Assembly (NCBI RefSeq): GCF_004768545.1 | Contig: NZ_CP038635.1 | Coordinates: 1,612,001-1,676,000 of the forward strand | Reading direction: 5' to 3' | DNA: 64,000 nt | Source of the DNA: Cupriavidus oxalaticus | GTDB lineage: Bacteria > Pseudomonadota > Gammaproteobacteria > Burkholderiales > Burkholderiaceae | Part shown: piece after piece, positions 51,202 to 60,814 of the stretch | Numbering within the stretch: position 1 is the first letter of the stretch | Layout: every line of letters starts with the position of its first letter | Notes under the pieces: model-generated | The model's database searches: none | Seen by the model: the letters and a program-made list of their open reading frames with translations, nothing else | Told to the model about the DNA's origin: nothing | Translations under genes and position numbers: made by a program

Positions 51202-52860
51202 TCACGCGGTGTCCGGCGCGCCCACCAGCGCCATCAGTGGCGCCATGCACGGGCTGGCCGCCGCCAGCGCGCGCTGTTCGTCGAGGATGTCCTGCAGGAT
51301 GGCATGCGTCGTATCCGGGTTGGCCAGTACCACGCGGAACACGGCAATCGGGCGGCCACCCCACTGTGTCGACGTCAACTGTGTGCGCGATACGAACGAG
51401 CGGCCGGCATCGCGCTGCATTTCCTGGATGCTGATGGTCAGCGCATCCAGCGCGTCCAGGATCTTCTCGCGCCGGTCGGCCGAAGCCGTTGCCAGCGCGG
51501 CACGCACGGTCTCGGGCACATGGCGATAGGTCAGGATGCAAAGCTGCGGGTGGCTGTCGAGCTCGAAATCCGGCTGCTGCGCAATCAGGGATGCAAAGTA
51601 GCGGGCGTTATCGATGCTACGATCGATCAGCTGCGCCAACCCTTTGCGACCGAGCAGATGCAGGTTCGCATAGAGCATGACCGCCGCCGCGCCGCGCGAT
51701 CCTTCGAGCGTATGGCGCCCCAGGTCCACCGAGCCCTTGCGCACGATGTAATTCGCTTGCTGGATGATTTCCTGCGTCCACGCCGGGCTGCGAAACAGCA
51801 CCATGCCCGCACCCATCGGCACGTAGAACTGCTTGTGCGCATCGATGACGACGGAATCGGCACGCTCGATGCCCGCGAAGCGCCAGCGCTCGCGCTCCGA
51901 CAGCAGGGTTGCGCCGCCCCATGCCGCATCCACGTGGAAATGACAGCCGGCCTCCTGAGCAACATCTGCAATCGCGTCGAGCGGATCGACCGCGCCTGTC
52001 TCCGTCGTCCCCGCTATGCCGACGATTGCCATCGGCCGGATGTTGCGCTGCTGCAGGTCACGCATGGTGTGGCGGAGCAGGTCGATGCGCATGCGACCGT
52101 CTGCATCGACCCCGACCGGTACGAGATTGTTGCGCCCGATGCCAAGGACATCGGCTGCCTTGCCCAACGAGTAGTGCCCGCGCTCCGAGACAACGATGGC
52201 AAGCCCGTCATGGCCGTAATGGCGTAGCGCAGCCATCAGTCCGGCGCCATGGATGCCGGCGAAGCCATCACGCGCGCCCAGCAAGTTGTTGCGGCTCGCC
52301 CATAGCGCGGTGAGGTTGGCGACCGTGCCGCCGGAACAGATCGCGCCGAGCGCGTGGTCGGCGTCGTGCAGCCATCTCGCATAGAACGCGCTGTCCTGGG
52401 CAAACACCAGCTTGTGCAGCATGCCGATGACCTGGCGCTCGAGCCCTGTCAGCGCGCCCGACGTCTCGAGCTTCACGACGTTCTGGTTTAGCGCTGCCAC
52501 CACCTTGGCCAGCGAAGGCATGAATGACGGCAGCGATGACGTCATGTGTCCGACGAACGTTGGCGATGCCACGGGCATCACGTGCCGAAACACGTCGTTG
52601 AGCAGATGATCGGCATGCGCTTGCGGCGATGCCGGAGTTTCGGGCAGCTCAACCGACGCGAACACCGCCTCGCGTGTGGCGCACGCGCCAACCGGATCAA
52701 AGCGCTCGCCCGCAAAGAAATCCGCCGGATGCTCGGCGATCCATCGCTCGAGCGATTCGAATGCGCCCCGATCCGCGTCAAACCAGCGCAAGGGGCAGTC
52801 GTCGCCCCTGTCCGTGCTTTGTGAGCTCTCTTCGCGAGAGATGTCCGGCTTCATTTGCAT
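51202..52860 (-). CDS. PLP-dependent group II decarboxylase, PanP-like
   Basis: A 552-residue PLP decarboxylase of the glutamate/aromatic-amino-acid type. PLP-binding Lys343 in DAHKQFYVPMGAG, Asp311 in HVDAAWGG, His229 in SERGHYSLGK and the AICSGGTVANLTAL loop. The length and N-terminus match the PanP subgroup, putative aspartate 1-decarboxylases that make beta-alanine for pantothenate, but glutamate or tyrosine are not excluded. No pan genes adjoin. Confidence 0.85.
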   Translation of the reverse strand: MQMKPDISREESSQSTDRGDDCPLRWFDADRGAFESLERWIAEHPADFFAGERFDPVGACATREAVFASVELPETPASPQAHADHLLNDVFRHVMPVASPTFVGHMTSSLPSFMPSLAKVVAALNQNVVKLETSGALTGLERQVIGMLHKLVFAQDSAFYARWLHDADHALGAICSGGTVANLTALWASRNNLLGARDGFAGIHGAGLMAALRHYGHDGLAIVVSERGHYSLGKAADVLGIGRNNLVPVGVDADGRMRIDLLRHTMRDLQQRNIRPMAIVGIAGTTETGAVDPLDAIADVAQEAGCHFHVDAAWGGATLLSERERWRFAGIERADSVVIDAHKQFYVPMGAGMVLFRSPAWTQEIIQQANYIVRKGSVDLGRHTLEGSRGAAAVMLYANLHLLGRKGLAQLIDRSIDNARYFASLIAQQPDFELDSHPQLCILTYRHVPETVRAALATASADRREKILDALDALTISIQEMQRDAGRSFVSRTQLTSTQWGGRPIAVFRVVLANPDTTHAILQDILDEQRALAAASPCMAPLMALVGAPDTA

Positions 52861-53061
52861 TACCTAATTCAATCCCGTATCGCCATGGTTCGCCCGGGAT
52901 TATGCCGGATCGGACGGATTCGGATGGCCGAGGGCCCCGACCGGCACCTTTGACGACGTCCGACGCTGCCCGTGGGCGACCTTCATATGCCGCCCAGGAA
53001 AATAAACTCTGTCCCTGGACGCTCCGTGTCGGCGGTCTGAAAGTCCCGGTTCCCCAAAAGC

Positions 53062-53094
53062 AAAATCCCCACACTCTGGAGAAGTGTGGGGATT
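53062..53094 (-). terminator. Terminator of the second repeat-peptide gene
   Basis: Twelve-base perfect arms AATCCCCACACT (53064-53075) and AGTGTGGGGATT (53083-53094). On the - strand it runs into TTTTGCTTTT, a good T-tail, 48 bases after the stop at 53142. Confidence 0.88.
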
Positions 53095-53141
53095 GGAGCG
53101 GGACCGGATTTGGGGAGGTGTCCCCGATCGGGAAACAGCCC

Positions 53142-53360
53142 TTAGAGCGGGGCGCGGTCGGACGCGATGTAGTACCTGGCGCCGTCCGTATAAGTGTCGA
53201 ATTTGCCGCTTTTTGCGCCGTCAGTATAAACATCGTACTTTCCAGCCCGCGCGCCGTCAGTGTAAGTATCGAATTTACCACTCTTAGCAAACACGGGGGC
53301 CGCCGCGAACGTGGCAGCGAGCGCGGCGACAGCGAGTAGGGCACGGAGATTGGTATGCAT
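53142..53360 (-). CDS. Small secreted YTDGA-repeat protein, relative of 29215
   Basis: A 72-residue protein from ATG 53360 with GAGGTGAG upstream. Signal peptide cleaved after VFA (residue 25). The mature part is three near-identical 12-residue repeats of the pattern [KR]-x-G-K-[FY]-D-[TV]-Y-T-D-G-A followed by RYYIASDRAPL. The core D-x-Y-T-D-G-A is the same as in the protein at 29215, so these are two members of one family. A GC-rich repeat (12-residue unit) rather than random low complexity. Function unknown; secreted or periplasmic. The LRAT gene lies upstream on the same strand. Confidence 0.85.
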   Translation of the reverse strand: MHTNLRALLAVAALAATFAAAPVFAKSGKFDTYTDGARAGKYDVYTDGAKSGKFDTYTDGARYYIASDRAPL

Positions 53361-53445
53361 GGCTCACCTCTTTCTTCAAACTGGTGAATGCCATTCCGTT
53401 TGGTTCAGTGCTTGTTGCACCGCGGCATTCAATGGGTGCGATATT

Positions 53446-53457
53446 AGGGATTTCCCT
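53446..53457. promoter_or_regulatory. AGGGA-TT-TCCCT inverted repeat upstream of the repeat-peptide gene
   Basis: A perfect 5-base inverted repeat about 90 bases upstream of ATG 53360. It resembles the TAGGG-N5-CCCTA element in the leader of the relative at 29215. Nearby inverted repeats are GAATGCC/GGCATTC (53386-53392 and 53424-53430) and CCCGAACA/TGTTCGGG (53476-53483 and 53512-53519). Confidence 0.4.
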
Positions 53458-53493
53458 TGGAGCGGTAAACCCTTACCCGAACAATGATCGGTT

Positions 53494-54072
53494 TCAAAAA
53501 CCACAATAATCTGTTCGGGCCTGGTCAAGGGACTGAACGCCAGCATGCGGGTCGTCGCGTTGCTGCCCGAGTTGCTGCCCGAGTTGCTGCATTGACGGGC
53601 TATGCACCGGTAGCGCGAGGCGAGCAGCAATGCCTGCTCCCGTCCATTCGACAATAGCCAGGAGCGCCCGCCATGGGTGACTCAGCAGCGACTCCACCTG
53701 CTCGCTGCGGCTTTCCCCAGTCAGGCACCACGTACAAAAGTGCTCGCAGTTATTGGTAAGAAGGCGGTAATCGTCTTCTCCTAGCCGCGCCCTTGCGCGC
53801 CGTACGATCTCTGATCCGGGGTATCTGGCTTGCGCGGCCCGCGCGAGGCGGAAGCCGTAGCCGTCGGCAAAGTCGGCGAGAGAAGTCCTTTCGACCGGGC
53901 CGCAACGCAGGAAGCCTTTGAAGCCGGCATAGTGCAGGACTTCGCCGTTGCCGGCATAAATACCATGGTGAATATAGCCCCGCCGGTCCGTTTTCAGATG
54001 CGCGCCAAGAGGAATGTCCGCGGCGATTGCTGCAAGGCGCTGTGCATGTCCGATGTGGTGGTCGTCGCTCAT
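53494..54072 (-). CDS. LRAT/NlpC-P60-type cysteine hydrolase-fold protein
   Basis: A 192-residue protein of the LRAT family (circularly permuted papain-like fold). Catalytic set: His36 in YIHHGIYAG, His47 in VLHYAGFKG and Cys109 in NNCEHFCTWC. ATG 54072 has AAGGGGA upstream. The C-terminus carries a repeat of QQLG encoded by a 12-base tandem unit and is followed by the repeat-peptide gene on the same strand, 133 bases away. LRAT-like proteins act as acyltransferases or thiol hydrolases; bacterial roles are mostly unknown. The decayed copy at 35950 shows that a second member once existed here. Confidence 0.85.
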   Translation of the reverse strand: MSDDHHIGHAQRLAAIAADIPLGAHLKTDRRGYIHHGIYAGNGEVLHYAGFKGFLRCGPVERTSLADFADGYGFRLARAAQARYPGSEIVRRARARLGEDDYRLLTNNCEHFCTWCLTGESRSEQVESLLSHPWRALLAIVEWTGAGIAARLALPVHSPSMQQLGQQLGQQRDDPHAGVQSLDQARTDYCGF

Positions 54073-54371
54073 CGCTTTCCCCTTGTTGATTCGTGGCGCT
54101 GCTCGCTCCTAATTTGGGGCGCCGGTTTCTGGCCGGGCGCCAGCACTCCTGTGTCCCGCTTATGCCTGTCTTATGCCTGAAGTATTGTTGTCGGCCGCCG
54201 ATGCCGAAATCATCACAGTGCCGAAAATGCTGTCGGCTTTTTGCCAGGCCGCTTGTACGTGCTTTGAGACGGCCTTTGTCCGTCATGCGCCCGCGGCCTG
54301 TCAGCGAAATCCGACATGAACGCGGCAGTTATGCCCGGTATTCCCGGGCTTGGTTGAGATGAAGCGAAGCT

Positions 54372-54770
54372 GTGCGAAAAGGTAAGCACGGCGTGCGCTC
54401 GGCCAAGCAAGCCATAGCGATCGGCTTGTCGGAGGCGCGCCGCGCTGGAGTCGATGTTCCGCCGAAGAAGGGCGCCACCAAGGCCGAAACGAAGTCCGCC
54501 GCCGCTAAGGCTGCACCGCGACGTGCGAGTTCAGAAAGCACTGCCAAGCGCTCCCAGGCTGCGCTCAAGGCACTCAAGCGCGAGAGCACAGCCGGCGCTT
54601 CTCCTAAGGCGCTGTCCGCGCAGGCCAAGGGCGCGGCAAGCAAGCGCACGGCGGCCGAGCGCTCGGCTGCAGCCAGGAAGGCTGCCAGCACGAAGGGTGC
54701 TGCCGGCCGCTCCGAAGCGGCCCGAAAGGCTGCTCGTACGCGCGCCGCAAAAAAGACCTCAGCTCGCTAG
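54372..54770 (+). CDS. Basic Ala/Lys/Arg-rich protein, histone-H1-like (DUF6496 type)
   Basis: A 132-residue highly basic protein. The start is GTG 54372; the frame then begins RKGKHGVRSAKQAIAIGLSEARRAGV, the N-terminal signature of DUF6496-type proteins. The rest consists of Ala-, Lys- and Arg-rich repeats (for example KRTAAERSAAARKAAS) like histone H1 C-tails. It is likely a nucleoid-associated protein that binds DNA without sequence preference. Low sequence complexity makes copy number of repeats variable between strains. Confidence 0.82.
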   Translation: MRKGKHGVRSAKQAIAIGLSEARRAGVDVPPKKGATKAETKSAAAKAAPRRASSESTAKRSQAALKALKRESTAGASPKALSAQAKGAASKRTAAERSAAARKAASTKGAAGRSEAARKAARTRAAKKTSAR

Positions 54771-54860
54771 TCGCTAGTATTTGCATACGCTTGGGTGTAC
54801 CGCCCTCAACCGTGAAAGTCTGGACGCGGGTAGCGCTGCGGCGGTTATCGGCTCCCCCCT

Positions 54861-55694
54861 TCATTCAAGCTCGTCGTGGTCTGCCGGCAGCGTCCGGCCG
54901 CGCCGGGGCATTTCGGAGTCGAGCACCAGGCGGCCATGTACCCGTCCGTTCATGCGCGTGACGTAATGCGTGCACTCTTCCATATGGGCTGACATTAACG
55001 TGCGTACCGTCTCGGCGTCGCGCTCGCGTGCCGCCTCGACAATGCGCTTGTGGAACTTGACGTTGGCAGCGCCGAATTTCTCATGCTCGCAGGCAGGGGT
55101 GTCGTTGCCGAACACCACCAACTGACGGATCATCTCGTTGATCAACTCGCAGGAAAACCGCAGCATCGGGTTGGGATTGGCCGCGGCAAGGATGTCGTGG
55201 AAGGTCAGGTCTTCCTGGCGCTGGTCCAGCAGCGGAGTCGCGGCCGCGGCCGATGCCGGGTCGCACAGGTCGATGGTGCGTTCCAGCGCCTTGAAATCGT
55301 CCTCTGTGAGGTGTGGCACCGCGCCGGCGGCAAGCTCCGGCTCCAGCAGTCGGCGCACGGTATAGATGTCGGCAATGCCGACGTCCTTGAAGAACAGGTA
55401 GTTCTGCATGAGCTGGAAGGTGCGGTCCAGCGGGACTTCCACGATCGTGCCCCCGCCCGTCGGCCCGGTGCTAACCCGAATCAGGCCCTGCACTTCCAGC
55501 GACTTGAGCGCCTCGCGGATCGTGCTCTTGCTGACAGAGAACATCTGCTGCAGCTTGACCTCATGCGGCAGCTTGTCGCCAGGGCGCAGGTTGCGCTGGG
55601 TAATCAGCCGCTTGAGTTCTTCTGCCACCAGGTCCGCGCGCTTTTGCTTGCGGATCTCGATGGCGCCAGTCTTGCCCTCCCGAAACATCGCCAT
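54861..55694 (-). CDS. FadR-subfamily GntR regulator
   Basis: About 277 residues from ATG 55694 (AAGGA eight bases upstream; ATG 55688 is a second choice). Winged helix near residues 20-85 with KLPHEVKLQQMFSVSKSTIREALKSLE, and a FCD ligand domain (about 105-245). It diverges from the Liv-type ABC operon, and the 20-bp palindrome at 55963-55982 in the gap is the obvious operator. I infer a repressor of the ABC-amidohydrolase operon. Confidence 0.88.
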   Translation of the reverse strand: MAMFREGKTGAIEIRKQKRADLVAEELKRLITQRNLRPGDKLPHEVKLQQMFSVSKSTIREALKSLEVQGLIRVSTGPTGGGTIVEVPLDRTFQLMQNYLFFKDVGIADIYTVRRLLEPELAAGAVPHLTEDDFKALERTIDLCDPASAAAATPLLDQRQEDLTFHDILAAANPNPMLRFSCELINEMIRQLVVFGNDTPACEHEKFGAANVKFHKRIVEAARERDAETVRTLMSAHMEECTHYVTRMNGRVHGRLVLDSEMPRRGRTLPADHDELE

Positions 55695-55923
55695 TGCTCT
55701 TTCCTTGTCATGCGCCCAAGCCATCGAGGCTTGGGCGTTTGCATTCTAGCCAAGCGGGGCAGCGCCATGTGCGCGCAGCCGGCTTGCCCCCTCTCAGTGC
55801 ATGCTGCCCGGTTGGCAAACATGGCTAGACCGCTCTCTCACCTTTTTTGTCCCGCCAATGAGGCAATACGGGGGTTCGCATGTGTCCTTCGCAGAGGGTG
55901 TGTAAACCCTGACCTTTCCATTA

Positions 55924-55953
55924 TTGACAACGGTTCCGGCCGACTCCTAAGAT
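55924..55953 (+). promoter_or_regulatory. Candidate sigma-70 promoter
   Basis: TTGACA (55924-55929), an 18-base spacer and TAAGAT (55948-55953), a four-of-six match to the -10 consensus. The predicted start near 55960 puts the palindromic operator over and just after +1. Confidence 0.5.
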
Positions 55954-55962
55954 GATTCTATT

Positions 55963-55982
55963 CTATTTATACGTATAAATAG
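55963..55982. promoter_or_regulatory. 20-bp perfect palindrome, probable GntR operator
   Basis: CTATTTATAC-GTATAAATAG reads the same on both strands without mismatch. AT-rich in a GC-rich genome and placed at the expected transcription start of the ABC operon, between it and the divergent GntR gene. Confidence 0.75.
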
Positions 55983-56123
55983 GATAAACAGGTTCGATTC
56001 TTGCTCGGCCATGTCGGCGCCGGGCGAAGTCACCAGCATGTCGGGGAGACGGTGCAGCGCCACATGGTGTTGTCCAGACTTTCGCCCCGTGCAGCCCAAT
56101 CCCCACATACCGAGGAGTGAGCC

Positions 56124-57326
56124 TTGAATCGTCGTGACCTGCTAAAACTGGCGGCTGTGTCTGCTGTCCCCACATCCCTGATCCATGCCCGTAGCGTCTT
56201 TGCCGCGGGCGAGGCCCTGGAATTCGGCTGCCCGGTGCCCATGTCGGGCGCCTTCGCCGCCAATGGAAAATTTGCCGACCTGGGCATGCGGCTCGCCCTT
56301 GACCAGTACGGCCAGGTGCTGGGCAGGCCGCTGCGCTACAGCGTGCTCGATACCGAAGGCAAGCCCGCCACCGCGGTGCGCAAGGTGCAGGAACTGGCGC
56401 AGCAGAAGGCGGCGCGCTATTTCGCGGGCGGCATCCTGTCGTCCGAATCGCTGGCCATGGGCAAGGAGGCGGAAAAATTTGGCGGCGTGTTCGTTACCAC
56501 CGCGGGGGCCGACGAGATCACCGGCAAGGACTGCAACCGCGCCACCTTCCGCTGGTCGGTGCCGACCTTCGGCGCGATCGAGCGCACCGTGCGGCCCCTG
56601 ATCGAATCGATGCCCAAGGCCAAGCGCTGGTACACCATCACGCCGCAATATGTGTTTGGCGACGGGCTGCTGTCGGCAGCAAAGGCGATCTTCAAGGAGA
56701 AGGGCATCGAGCACGTGGGCAACAGCTACCACGCCCTGACCGAGAAGGAATTCAGCGGCTACCTGACCAATGCGCTGGCCGCCAAGCCAGACGTGCTGCT
56801 GATCCTGAACTTTGGCTCGCAGTCCGCCGATACGCTACGCCAGGCCGTCAGCTTCGGCATGAAGAAGAACACCACCATCCTGCTGGCATGGGCTTCGGGG
56901 CTGGAGCAGTTCGAGTCGCTTGGCGCCGACCTGTGCGAGGGCGTTTATTTCGGAGCGCAGTACTGGCACGGCGTGGATACGCCGCTGAACCGCGAACTCG
57001 TCAAGCGCACCCACGACAAGTTCAAGGCCAATCCCAACTACAGCCTGGCAGGCTCCTACATCTGCACCAAGATCATGGTGGACGGCATGATCAAGGCCGG
57101 CAGCGCCGACCCGAAGGCCGTGGTCGCTGCGCTCGAAGGCATGAAGTACGAGGGCCTGACAGGGCCGGAGGAAATCCGCGCCGCTGACCATCAGGTCCTG
57201 AAGAACTACTACCTGCTCAAGGGCAAGGCCAAGGCGCGCATGAAGGACAAGGACGATTACGCGGAGGTCGTGAGCGTCGGCAAGGCCTTCCTGCCGGTCG
57301 ACCAGACCCAGTGCAAGATGGCCTGA
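56124..57326 (+). CDS. ABC transporter substrate-binding protein, Liv/amide type
   Basis: A 400-residue type I periplasmic binding protein. The start is TTG 56124 with GAGGAG upstream. The N-terminus NRRDLLKLAAVSAVP is a twin-arginine-type signal, suggesting Tat export. Two-lobe Leu/Ile/Val-binding-like fold, including GCPVPMSGAFAANGKFADLGMRLALD and later the ligand hinge region. First of livKHMGF order. The downstream amidohydrolase and M81 genes suggest the ligand is a ureido-, carbamoyl- or peptide-like compound rather than a branched-chain amino acid. Confidence 0.9.
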   Translation: MNRRDLLKLAAVSAVPTSLIHARSVFAAGEALEFGCPVPMSGAFAANGKFADLGMRLALDQYGQVLGRPLRYSVLDTEGKPATAVRKVQELAQQKAARYFAGGILSSESLAMGKEAEKFGGVFVTTAGADEITGKDCNRATFRWSVPTFGAIERTVRPLIESMPKAKRWYTITPQYVFGDGLLSAAKAIFKEKGIEHVGNSYHALTEKEFSGYLTNALAAKPDVLLILNFGSQSADTLRQAVSFGMKKNTTILLAWASGLEQFESLGADLCEGVYFGAQYWHGVDTPLNRELVKRTHDKFKANPNYSLAGSYICTKIMVDGMIKAGSADPKAVVAALEGMKYEGLTGPEEIRAADHQVLKNYYLLKGKAKARMKDKDDYAEVVSVGKAFLPVDQTQCKMA

Positions 57327-57438
57327 TGCCCTGACATTGCGCGGGGCCGCCGCCCCGGCAGATAAACACTGAAGCACACCGAAGCACCATGCCGCGCAGT
57401 TCCGCGCGGCGTGGCGGCTTCCTACATCCGTACGACTC

Positions 57439-58296
57439 ATGAACGTCTATCTGTTGCAGGTGATCAACGGCGTCGGGATAGGCATGCTCTACTTCCTGCT
57501 GGCGGTAGGACTGTCGATCGTTTTCGGCCTGTTGCGCTTCGTCAATTTCGCGCATGGCGCCTTCTATGCGCTGGGTGCCTACCTCTGCTTTCAGGCTCTG
57601 CAGATCGGGATGAACTTCTGGGTGGCGCTGGTACTCGCACCGATCGTCATCGGCGCGCTGGCCTGGTTGACCGAGAAGCTCATGCTGCGCCACGTCTATG
57701 CGCAGCCGCACGAGTTCCACATCCTGGTCACGGTTGGCCTGGCCCTGGCCATCCAGGAGCTCATCATCGTCGGCTGGGGGCCGCTCGGCGTCGACGTGCC
57801 GCCGCCGGATGCGCTGCAGGGCGTGGTGATGTGGGGCGACTTCGTCTATCCCAAGTACCGCCTGTTCGTGATCGGCTTTACCGGCCTGCTCGCCATCGGC
57901 CTGTGGTGGCTGCTGGAAGGCACGCGCCTGGGCAGCGCGGTGCGCGCGGGCAGTGAATCCACCGAGATGGTGTCGCTGCTCGGCATCAACGTGTTCCGCC
58001 TGTTCAGCCTGATGTTCGCGCTCGGCGCCGCCACTGCGGCGATCGCCGGCGTGCTGGCCGCACCGATCCGCGGCGCCGAGCCGTTCATGGGCGTCGAGGC
58101 GCTGGGCGTGGCCTTCATCGTGGTCGTGGTAGGAGGCATGGGCAGCTTCACCGGGGCGCTGGTGGGCGGCTTGCTGGTTGGCGTGGTGCAGAGCCTGATG
58201 AGCACGCTGTGGCCGGAAGGCGCGCGGCTGATGATCTATGTCGCCATGGCCGCGGTGCTGCTGCTGCGTCCGCATGGCTTGCTGGGGAGGGGATGA
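57439..58296 (+). CDS. Branched-chain-type ABC permease (LivH-like)
   Basis: A 285-residue permease with about eight transmembrane helices and the LivH pattern (GVGIGMLYFLLAVGLSIVFGLLRFVNFAHGAFYALGAY at the N-terminus; the EAA-like loop GVEALGVAFIVVVVGGMGSFTGA near the end). It lies 112 bases after the binding protein and shares its stop with the next start. Forms the transmembrane pore with the LivM-like subunit. Confidence 0.92.
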   Translation: MNVYLLQVINGVGIGMLYFLLAVGLSIVFGLLRFVNFAHGAFYALGAYLCFQALQIGMNFWVALVLAPIVIGALAWLTEKLMLRHVYAQPHEFHILVTVGLALAIQELIIVGWGPLGVDVPPPDALQGVVMWGDFVYPKYRLFVIGFTGLLAIGLWWLLEGTRLGSAVRAGSESTEMVSLLGINVFRLFSLMFALGAATAAIAGVLAAPIRGAEPFMGVEALGVAFIVVVVGGMGSFTGALVGGLLVGVVQSLMSTLWPEGARLMIYVAMAAVLLLRPHGLLGRG

Positions 58297-59287
58297 TGGC
58301 TACGCAGAAACAAGGGTTCTTGCGCTACCGCTTCTGGTGGCTGGCACTTGCCGTCACGCTGCTGCTGCCGCTGACCATGCGCTCCGGCACGCTTGCCACT
58401 GAAGTGCTGATTTACGCGATGGCCGCCATGGCGTGCAATCTGCTGCTCGGCTACACCGGCCTGCTGTCGTTCGGTCAGGGGATCTTCTTCGGCCTGGGCA
58501 GCTATGCCGTGGGGCTGGCGCTGACCCGCGCAAGCCTGCCGATGCCGCTGGCGCTGCTGCTGGCGATCGCGATCGGCGCGTCGGCGGCGGCGCTGGTGGG
58601 CTGGTTTGCGATCCGCCAACGCGGCACCTACTTCGTGATGCTGACGCTGGCGTTTGCGCAGATGTTCTACTTCCTGGCCTATACGGCGCCCGGCATCACC
58701 GGCGGCGACAACGGCCTGCTGGACATCCCGCGACCGCCCTTGTCCATAGCCGGTAATGCGCTGGTGCCGCTGGCATCGCCGTGGCAGTTCTATGGTTTCG
58801 TCGCGGTGCTGTTCCTGGCGGTCTTCCTTGCGGTGCTGCGCGTGACCGAGTCTGTGCTGGGCCGCACGCTGCTGGCGATCCGCGACAACGAAGAGCGTGC
58901 CTTGGCTGTCGGCTACAACGTCAAGGCGTTCAAGCTGCTGGCGTTCATGGTTTCCGGCGCGGTCACCGGGCTGGCCGGCGCGCTGCACGCCATGCTCACC
59001 GGCATCGCGCCGCTGACCAATATCGACTACCACGCCAGCGAAATGATCCTGGTGATGACCGTGATCGGCGGCACCGGCAACATCTTCGCGTCAGTGCTGG
59101 GCGCCGCCTTCTATGTGCTGCTGGCCGACTGGCTGTCCACGCTGTGGCCGCGCTGGCTGATGCTGCTCGGTTTCCTGCTGATTGCTGTCAGCCTGTTCAT
59201 GCAGCGCGGGCTGTGGGGGCTGGGTGCCACGGTATGGGATCGCCTGCGCGGCGTACGCCGCGCGCCCGTCACGCAGGAGGAACGCGC

Positions 59288-59291
<4 letters not shown>
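58293..59291 (+). CDS. Branched-chain-type ABC permease (LivM-like)
   Basis: A 332-residue permease with about nine helices; ATG 58293 (or ATG 58296) overlaps the previous stop, with GGGAGG upstream. LivM landmarks: LLLGYTGLLSFGQGIFFGLGSYAVG, GRTLLAIRDNEERALAVGYNVKAFKLLAF and VIGGTGNIFASVLGAAFY. It overlaps the LivG start, so the operon is tightly coupled. Confidence 0.92.
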
Positions 59292-60060
<769 letters not shown>

Positions 60061-60064
<4 letters not shown>

Positions 60065-60765
60065 TGCTCGACGTACAAGAGATACATGGCTACTACGGCA
60101 AGAGCCATGTGCTGCAAGGCGTATCGCTGGCGGTCGGCGAAGGCGAACTGGTGACGCTGCTGGGGCGTAACGGCGCAGGCAAGTCGACCACGCTCAAGGC
60201 CATCTCCGGCATCGTCCAACCCCGGGGCGGGCGTGTCATCTTCCGCGGCCGGGACGTTGCCGGCATGGCGCCGCACCGGATTGCCGCCGAAGGCCTGTGC
60301 CTGGTGCCCGAGCACCGCGGCATCTTCAAGCTGCTGACGGTGGAAGAAAACCTCAAGCTGGCCGCGCGCAGCGGTTCGCCGTGGCAGTTGCAGGATATCT
60401 ACCGCATCTTCCCGCGCCTGCGCGAGCGGCGCGGCAATGGCGGCGCGCAGCTGTCCGGCGGCGAACAGCAGATGCTCGCCATCGGGCGCGCCATGATGAA
60501 CCATCCGCGCCTGCTGATGCTCGACGAGCCGGTCGAAGGGCTGGCACCGGTGATCGTGGAAGAGATCGTGGCGCAGCTCAAGGTCATCAAGGCGGCCGGC
60601 GTGCCCATCCTGCTGGTGGAGCAGAACCTCGAGGTCTGCACGCAGCTGGCCGACCGCCACGTGATCATCGAGCAGGGCAGGGTGGTCTACACCGGCAGCA
60701 ATGATGCGTTCCGCGCCGATGAGGCGGTCAAGGACCGCTATCTCGGCGTCGGCCTGGCGGCCTGA
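60061..60765 (+). CDS. ABC ATP-binding protein (LivF-like)
   Basis: A 234-residue ATPase: Walker A GRNGAGKST, signature LSGGEQQMLAIGRAMM, Walker B LLMLDEPVEGLAP and the H-loop VEQNLEV. Completes the transporter with LivG. Last transporter gene, followed 49 bases later by the amidohydrolase, so likely the same transcript. Confidence 0.93.
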
Positions 60766-60814
60766 AACGGCATCATGCAGGCCGCAATGCCGGCCGACCG
60801 ATACAAGGAATGAC

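Larger units (their letters stand above)
55695..56123. promoter_or_regulatory. Divergent control region of the ABC operon
   Basis: About 430 bases. Holds a predicted promoter at 55924-55953 and the 20-bp palindrome at 55963-55982 next to it, then a 140-base leader to the first gene. No coding sequence is evident. Confidence 0.6.
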
